NCBI GenBank assembly: GCA_964471825.1
Contig: CAYYKD010000031.1
Coordinates: 1 to 47,760 of the forward strand
DNA: 47,760 bases
Direction of reading: 5' to 3'
From: CAYYKD01 sp964471825
GTDB lineage: Bacteria; Spirochaetota; GWE2-31-10; CAYYKD01
The notes under the pieces were generated by a model. It made no database searches. It was given only the letters and a program-made list of their open reading frames with translations, and had not been told where the DNA came from. This document shows positions 42,428-47,760 of this stretch, piece by piece. A program made the translations under genes and the position numbers. Numbering within the stretch: the stretch's first letter is position 1; the number at the start of each line of letters is the position of its first letter.

Positions 42428-45400
42428 TTATTTTTTTACCCCATGCTTCTTCTTTGCCTCATTCATCATATCACCAAGCCTCTTAGCCTGTAGAGTAAAA
42501 ACCTCAAGTCTTGCCTGAGTTATCTGTGGAAATGGGTTTCCGTCAGACTCTATAGACAAAAATGGAAGCGGCATATTCTGATCTATGTTGTGAATATCGT
42601 GACCAAAGACGGTTTTTTTAACAACCTTCATCCGCTTGCCGACAGTCATGTTATTATTTAGAATCGCCTCCGCACTTCTTGCCTGTAGGCAGGCAAACGG
42701 GGCTAGATTTATAATACCGCAGGCATCTGTCAATATGTCCTTCAAACCTGCTCCTACCGTCAACCCAACCTCTCCAAGAAGTCTGTTGTCAACAAGTGGC
42801 TCTGCAGCTTGAAGAATCTGCTTGATGTTTATCGGATCTGCTACATAGAGACCTGACTTCGCAAATAGATTTTTTATCTTCTTCTCAATGCTGTGCTGAA
42901 TTCGGTTTTTTACTAAGAAATAGAATCTTTCAAAAATAGAAATCTTTTCTGCAGAGAAGTTTTTCCATTTAACAAAGTCAACATAGTTAAGCCATTCCAG
43001 TAATGGAACTATCTTAGTTACAAAACCCATATCTGCAAGGGTATTCTCAATATTCTGTCTGGTAAACTCATCATTTCTAACATAGATTTCACCGACAACT
43101 GTGATCTTATGTGCCTCACTTAGCGGTTTTTTAAGTTTGATCTTAGCAAGCTCTCTGCTTGAAAGTTCATACCTTCTGTATGATGATATCTTTTCCTTGC
43201 CCTCAAAGTTAGCAATAATCTTTGCCCACTCAGCCTCAAATATCCTCAAGCCTTCCTCTCTATCCTCTGCAAGTGCAAGGACAACAGAGTAGATCTGTCT
43301 CATTGCATCCGCAACAACAAATCCTTTGAGTGTATTTATAAGCGGTAATAATCCCAATCCGGCATAGGATTCTTCAGAACTAAGAATTACTATTGCGACA
43401 TCCTTGATCTGATTTTTCAGTACAGTTTTTTTCATACCGACTTGATATTGTTCAACTCGACACGGTGAAACATCCCCTACGGTAAAGAATGCTATTTTTT
43501 CTGACTCTCGTTTATCTTTCTTGATATACTCAAGTAGTGAGCCGAGACAGATAATGTAAGGAACACACTCCTTACAGCTGGAATATGCCTTACCATGCGT
43601 CAATATCTCCATGTCAGGAATATTTGCAATCCTCGCATTGTAACCTTGTCCCCTCAATGCGGCAGTACCTGCCTCTGTTGTAAATCTACCCATTCTTGGA
43701 AATAGAAATGTAACATCCTTATGTCTAAGCGGTAACAACTTGCCGGATGAGTCCTTGTAAAGTGTGCTTGCACCTTTGTAGACCATCTCTGCAGGTGTAA
43801 ACCCGGCAGGTGGCTGTTCATCGATCATATTAAGCTGCCTGTAGTAGTTGATAATGTCAATAGCTGCTTCAATTCTAGTATTTAGACCGACATCCGCTGT
43901 ATGGCTATCAAGTTCAAGAGTTAATGATGGTTTTCTGCCCATTTCATCTCTAAAATGAGGTACGAGGAATGAATCTGGTCCGCAACTAAAGTTTGTAACA
44001 TAGGTTGCAAATAGTTGAGGATGGTTTTTAATAACTTTCGCAACCTGTAGCACGATCTTACCAATCCCCCAGTGCATATGAAGTTTTAGATCCTCATAAC
44101 CGAATGGAATGAAGTCATAAGGAATTACCGTTACACCTCGAGAGGCAAATTTGTGCGGTATGGTCATGTTCGCTTCTTTTGCAAGTGCGTTATACCAACG
44201 GCCCACAAGAACCATAGCAAATTTATCCGGTGTGCTTTCAACTTCCTTAATTGCATTCTTACCAATTCTAAGGCACTCTTTTCTGAAGTTAACCATCATC
44301 TTATCGGCATATTTATAGGCCCTGGCTGCATCTGATCTTCTAACCCCTATGCTCTCTGCAACTCTAATAAATTCAGACTTTGCTGACCTTGAGTGTCCCT
44401 GAAAATCAATAACAGGAATAAGAATCGGCGGCAGTTTAGAATCATGAAAGGCCTGAGTTAAATAGTAAGGTTCACCCTGAACAAATACACAGGCCTTATT
44501 ATTCGTCTCACTTCCCTCGACTGCGACATGCAGAACATGCGGCATAAATATATAGTCAGGTTTCTTATTTAACAGATCCTCAAATAGTCCATGTGCGATC
44601 TCTGCCGGATAGCAGAATGCTGACTTTCTTTTTTCCTTACCCTCTTTTGTAACCTCTTCAGAAAGGATAACCTTATAACCAAGCTGATCCCAGAAGTGGA
44701 AATACAACGGATAGAGCGAATATGTTAAAAATGATTTGTTGATTCCTATAACCTTTGCATTCTCATCGGCCTTTCCGCTAGGTGTAGCGAAATCTTTGAA
44801 AAGCATCTTGTCTCTGAGGGCTACAAGATCGTAGTCCTTTGAGTTGTCGATTATGTGATGTGCAACATTATAGTATTTATTACATGCACCGCCAAATGGG
44901 ATCTTCTTACCATCTATTGATAACATATTGATTGAACATTTAAGATCACATTTTTCCTTACCGCCTGCACAGATAAATGGATCAAGATATTTTATATCCC
45001 TATCCAGAAGGGTCTGCAGGTCAAATGAGTTTTCAGTCAATAGATTCTTATCAAGTCTTTTCTTAATCTCAACCGCACAGCCGAATGCTCCCATCAAACC
45101 CGGTTCCGGTGGTACAACTATCTTTGTGTTTAGTAAAGATGCCATTGCAATGGGGATTGATTTATTATAACAAACGCCACCCTGCATAAATATCTTCTTG
45201 CCGTACGGTCTTGCACCTTTTACACGGTTATTGTAGTTAACACAGATAGAGTAGACAAGTCCTGCTATAATGTCATCCTTGGATACACCTTCCTGAAATG
45301 CTGTCGCAATATCAGATGAGATAAATGCCGCACATTGATCATTAAAGTTAGGTGGATTTGTTGCTCTAAGTGCAATCGGTGCTATATCTTCTACCTTTAT

Positions 45401-46735
45401 GTCAAGTGCTTCCTTAGCAGCTTCCTCTATAAAACTACCGGTTCCTGCCGAGCAGGCCTCATTCATGGCATAGTCAGATGGAATCCCCTGAGTGATATAG
45501 GTGTACTTTGCATCCTGACCGCCTATCTCAAATATCGTATCAACCTCTTTATCAAAGTAGACACTCGCTGTTGCATGACAGATTATCTCGTTGTAGATCG
45601 AATCTGTAAGTGCATGCATACCGACAATATGTCGTCCCGAACCTGTTGTGCCAAGTCCGACTATCTTTATCTTACTTCCATTTAACTGCTTTAGAATACT
45701 CTCGTAACACTCCTTAGCCGCCTTTATCGGATTACCGCCTGTTCTGAGGTATATTGAACCAAGTATTGCATCGTCCTCTTTTCTAATTAGAACAGCCTTT
45801 GTAGTTGTTGAGCCTACATCGACTCCAAGTATACATATATCACCGTCTTTTGCCTTGTCCTTTGCTACTGATTTGAATTCAACAAGGTGTTCAAAATTTT
45901 TGAGTGCAGGTAGGAATGAGAATGATTTTTTTTCTTCAAGAAATAGGTGTTCATACCCCGGAAATGATTTTGTATCATTAGAGAGTGCCCAGACTGCAGC
46001 ACCATAGGCTTCCATGTAGCCGCTCTGTTTTGGTATGTGGATAGAGTCAACCTCTTGTCCTATATAGGCAACTATAGGTTTAACCTTTGAGATACCGCCG
46101 CACATAATTATATTTTTGGTCTTAAAATCGCTTATCAACTCGGTGATCTTTGTTGCCATCATTTTACAGAGACCCGCAACAACCTCGTTTTTTGGCAGAC
46201 CCTTGTTAAGAGCATGAGTACAGTCAGATTTACAGAAAACAGAACATCTGCCCGATACATTATAGTTATTGAGATCAAGGTACGAATCCTCAAGCTCATT
46301 TATATCCATCTCCATTCTACCAAGCTGCTGAAGGAAAAATGCACCTGTTCCCGAAGCACATTTATTACCGGTCAATACATTGTAGATCCGGCCTGTCTTA
46401 TCAAGTTCATAGATCAGAATTGTCTCGCCACCGGCACTTACAAGTGCATTGTATTTGCTCTTATCCTCTATCAAATCCTGGATTGCATTCTCGATTGCAT
46501 CCGGCTCCATGATAGTGGTAAGGTTTACAAAGTTTCTATAGTTACGGCCTGTTATACAGACCCTGTCGTAGTTTTCAGCCTTCAGATCTACAAGTCCCTT
46601 TTTTAAGGAACCCTTAGAATCCCCGTTGTGAAAAACAGTCTTTGCATCAATCTCTTTATAGTTACCGGCAACACCCTCAAGCGTTACAAACGAAACTGTT
46701 GATGCACCAATACAGATACCAAGTGTTTTCATCAT
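42428..46735 (-). CDS. 2-hydroxyacyl-CoA dehydratase/benzoyl-CoA reductase activase-type protein with fused C-terminal domains
   Basis: 1435 residues. Two ASKHA ATPase domains of the BadF/BadG/BcrA/BcrD type: the first at about 5-250 (GICIGAS, CASGTGAFF 126-134), the second at about 300-560 (GVDVGSTTTK 304-313, GGQDAKYT, CSAGTGSF 428-435). The long rest matches DUF2229 and HgdB-like D-component regions. This is the familiar giant activase of anaerobes. Known relatives drive one-electron transfer with ATP; the substrate of the large fused forms is unknown. GGAGGAATG precedes the ATG at 46735. No separate HgdA/HgdB genes in the window. Confidence 0.85.
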   Translation of the reverse strand: MMKTLGICIGASTVSFVTLEGVAGNYKEIDAKTVFHNGDSKGSLKKGLVDLKAENYDRVCITGRNYRNFVNLTTIMEPDAIENAIQDLIEDKSKYNALVSAGGETILIYELDKTGRIYNVLTGNKCASGTGAFFLQQLGRMEMDINELEDSYLDLNNYNVSGRCSVFCKSDCTHALNKGLPKNEVVAGLCKMMATKITELISDFKTKNIIMCGGISKVKPIVAYIGQEVDSIHIPKQSGYMEAYGAAVWALSNDTKSFPGYEHLFLEEKKSFSFLPALKNFEHLVEFKSVAKDKAKDGDICILGVDVGSTTTKAVLIRKEDDAILGSIYLRTGGNPIKAAKECYESILKQLNGSKIKIVGLGTTGSGRHIVGMHALTDSIYNEIICHATASVYFDKEVDTIFEIGGQDAKYTYITQGIPSDYAMNEACSAGTGSFIEEAAKEALDIKVEDIAPIALRATNPPNFNDQCAAFISSDIATAFQEGVSKDDIIAGLVYSICVNYNNRVKGARPYGKKIFMQGGVCYNKSIPIAMASLLNTKIVVPPEPGLMGAFGCAVEIKKRLDKNLLTENSFDLQTLLDRDIKYLDPFICAGGKEKCDLKCSINMLSIDGKKIPFGGACNKYYNVAHHIIDNSKDYDLVALRDKMLFKDFATPSGKADENAKVIGINKSFLTYSLYPLYFHFWDQLGYKVILSEEVTKEGKEKRKSAFCYPAEIAHGLFEDLLNKKPDYIFMPHVLHVAVEGSETNNKACVFVQGEPYYLTQAFHDSKLPPILIPVIDFQGHSRSAKSEFIRVAESIGVRRSDAARAYKYADKMMVNFRKECLRIGKNAIKEVESTPDKFAMVLVGRWYNALAKEANMTIPHKFASRGVTVIPYDFIPFGYEDLKLHMHWGIGKIVLQVAKVIKNHPQLFATYVTNFSCGPDSFLVPHFRDEMGRKPSLTLELDSHTADVGLNTRIEAAIDIINYYRQLNMIDEQPPAGFTPAEMVYKGASTLYKDSSGKLLPLRHKDVTFLFPRMGRFTTEAGTAALRGQGYNARIANIPDMEILTHGKAYSSCKECVPYIICLGSLLEYIKKDKRESEKIAFFTVGDVSPCRVEQYQVGMKKTVLKNQIKDVAIVILSSEESYAGLGLLPLINTLKGFVVADAMRQIYSVVLALAEDREEGLRIFEAEWAKIIANFEGKEKISSYRRYELSSRELAKIKLKKPLSEAHKITVVGEIYVRNDEFTRQNIENTLADMGFVTKIVPLLEWLNYVDFVKWKNFSAEKISIFERFYFLVKNRIQHSIEKKIKNLFAKSGLYVADPINIKQILQAAEPLVDNRLLGEVGLTVGAGLKDILTDACGIINLAPFACLQARSAEAILNNNMTVGKRMKVVKKTVFGHDIHNIDQNMPLPFLSIESDGNPFPQITQARLEVFTLQAKRLGDMMNEAKKKHGVKK

Positions 46736-46892
46736 TCCTCCGAACTAAAAAATTAAACTCGGATAATAACAAATAAACACAAAAAAAACAACACATTAAT
46801 TATTTCTCCTGCTGTGCGTGTGTGTGTCCTGTCAAAATGCAAAATCTTGCCATGACCTCATCAGTTAGGTTGTTCATTAAAGATATTGTTCA

Positions 46893-47456
46893 TTAAAAGA
46901 TCCGTTTCTTTAAAAGAATGTCCCTTTGGCTGGATGAGCCTATTTTGAAAATGTGATCACCAAATTCTACAAAGTCAAATTTTTTATAAAATTTAATTGC
47001 ACGGATATTATTTTCCCAGGTTCCAAGCCATAGCGTTTTATAGTTATTTTCTACAGAATAATCTATGGCAGCATTCATAAGTAACTGTGAGGCTCCTGTA
47101 CCTTGATATTCTGTTAGAATATATATTCTCTGTAGTTCTATAGCGTCATCATCTGTGATATAGTTCGTATTTTTTTTTCTGAGTTTTAGAAACCCGCATG
47201 GGATGTCTTGTAATGTGTTTTCTCGTGAGTCTTCTTTAAAACAGATAAAGAAGACAGATTCGGATGAGTCTATCTCTTCCTTCAGTCGCTGAGGTGCAAA
47301 AAATTCATCTGTATAGGCATTTACATCCTGCATTGAATTGTACCTTGAGAATGTATCAGTAAATGAGGCACTCGCTATATTGGAAATTAATTGAGCATCT
47401 GCCGAATCTGCTAATCTCACATTAAACTTCATTGCGGCTGTTCTATTATTGTTCAA
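46893..47456 (-). CDS. GNAT family N-acetyltransferase
   Basis: 187 residues from TTG 47456, or 179 from the ATG at 47432 (the latter starts MKFNVRLADSADAQLI, the usual GNAT opening). Acetyl-CoA loop YQGTGASQLLMNAA; NNYKTLWLGTWENNIRAIKF and YKKFDFVEFGDHIF complete the fold. Resembles Bacillus PaiA-type polyamine or peptide acetylases. No strong ribosome site at either start. Confidence 0.78.
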   Translation of the reverse strand: MNNNRTAAMKFNVRLADSADAQLISNIASASFTDTFSRYNSMQDVNAYTDEFFAPQRLKEEIDSSESVFFICFKEDSRENTLQDIPCGFLKLRKKNTNYITDDDAIELQRIYILTEYQGTGASQLLMNAAIDYSVENNYKTLWLGTWENNIRAIKFYKKFDFVEFGDHIFKIGSSSQRDILLKKRIF

Positions 47457-47540
47457 GTTTATTTCCTATCTATTCATTTTTTCCATGTTATTCATTATAA
47501 TTCATTACTCTTTATTATTCGTTTATTATTTATTCGTCTA

Positions 47541-47760
47541 TTATTCTTTACCATTCTTCACTATTATTTCTTTATGTTTTTTATAAAGTAGTGCTTTTGA
47601 TGAGGTAGCTCGTAATACTCTATTTCCTACTTTAATAGGATATACGTGATACCATTCATCAAAGTCTACTAATTCAACATGTATATCTAATAATCTTTCA
47701 ACTTCTACTTTACTAATTATAGTATTAGGAGGAGTTACTGAATTATCAGAAAGAATATAC
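47541..47760 (-). CDS. C-terminal part of an unknown protein (cut by window edge)
   Basis: A frame from the right edge to a TAA at 47541 reads IISKVEVERLLDIHVELVDF, then DEWYHVYPIKVGNRVLRATS and SKALLYKKHKEIIVKNGKE. No family recognised. Very AT-rich. The region 47457-47540 to its left holds only ATTC/TTATT-rich sequence. Confidence 0.45.
   Translation of the reverse strand, partial: YILSDNSVTPPNTIISKVEVERLLDIHVELVDFDEWYHVYPIKVGNRVLRATSSKALLYKKHKEIIVKNGKE

Noticed and set aside
46841..46865. TGGCAAG...TTGC motif on the minus strand upstream of the activase
   Set aside because: GG and GC are separated by nine bases, not ten; sigma-54 promoters rarely tolerate this.
1..47760. CRISPR arrays, tRNA or rRNA genes
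   Set aside because: I saw no repeat-spacer pattern (the 22-bp array has no spacers) and no cloverleaf or rRNA core sequence.

Overview
AT-rich DNA from an anaerobic, fermentative Gram-negative bacterium, most likely a spirochaete. This rests on lipoproteins with short lipoboxes, a 526-residue protein that resembles a spirochaete-restricted family (DUF5312-like; recalled, not searched), and a full [FeFe]-hydrogenase set with indolepyruvate:ferredoxin oxidoreductase and a very large CoA-enzyme activase. I cannot name the species. Two runs of N (31919-31928 and 39696-39795) are assembly gaps.

1-11.3 kb: surface sugar locus. pseI (cut by the window edge) and pseH lie on the minus strand. pseC, an aldo/keto reductase, an SpsF-type cytidylyltransferase, a HemL-like aminotransferase, two paralogous glycosyltransferase-like genes and a left-handed beta-helix acetyltransferase follow on the plus strand. 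Between the arms (1.2-3.4 kb) is a graveyard of broken genes: a winged-helix tail, two Rpn-type nuclease copies and an MNT-type nucleotidyltransferase.

11.3-16.1 kb: a large lineage-type protein diverges from iorA-iorB (IorA lacks its usual ferredoxin tail); then ttcA.

16.1-20 kb: a signalling block. A receiver-histidine kinase and an NtrC-family sigma-54 activator form one operon. Downstream, a good sigma-54 promoter motif (GG-N10-GC) precedes a stand-alone receiver and a STAS-like protein without the usual serine. A second GG-N10-GC motif points back into the activator gene as antisense.

20-28.4 kb: MntP, a TPM-domain membrane protein, the TM1266-type regulator with hydG and hydE, an SrkA-like kinase, and two lipoproteins (one CsgG/FlgT-like).

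28.4-31 kb: remnants of a PIN toxin with a surviving antitoxin-like gene, a LuxR-type HTH tail, a cation/proton antiporter and a small secreted protein.

31-35.4 kb: hydC-hydB-hydA, a trimeric NAD/ferredoxin-linked (probably electron-bifurcating) [FeFe] hydrogenase. It has a consensus promoter, a perfect inverted repeat over the -10 box, an upstream TGTGA-N6-TCACA palindrome and a terminator. hydG and hydE at 22-25 kb supply H-cluster maturation; hydF is not seen here.

35.6-47.8 kb: lipoprotein esterase, flavodoxin-fold reductase, AI-2E-family permease, TcdA, a 22-bp tandem repeat array containing an assembly gap, an unusual CrtI-like oxidoreductase fused to a ferredoxin-reductase module, a 1435-residue 2-hydroxyacyl-CoA dehydratase activase-type protein, a GNAT acetyltransferase and a partial gene. 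A palindromic repeat family with the core TTGCAAAAAT...ATTTTTGC is scattered through the intergenic regions. The metabolic theme is low-potential electron handling: IOR and pyruvate-type oxidation would reduce ferredoxin, HydABC would vent electrons as H2, and the activase type uses reduced ferredoxin or flavodoxin.
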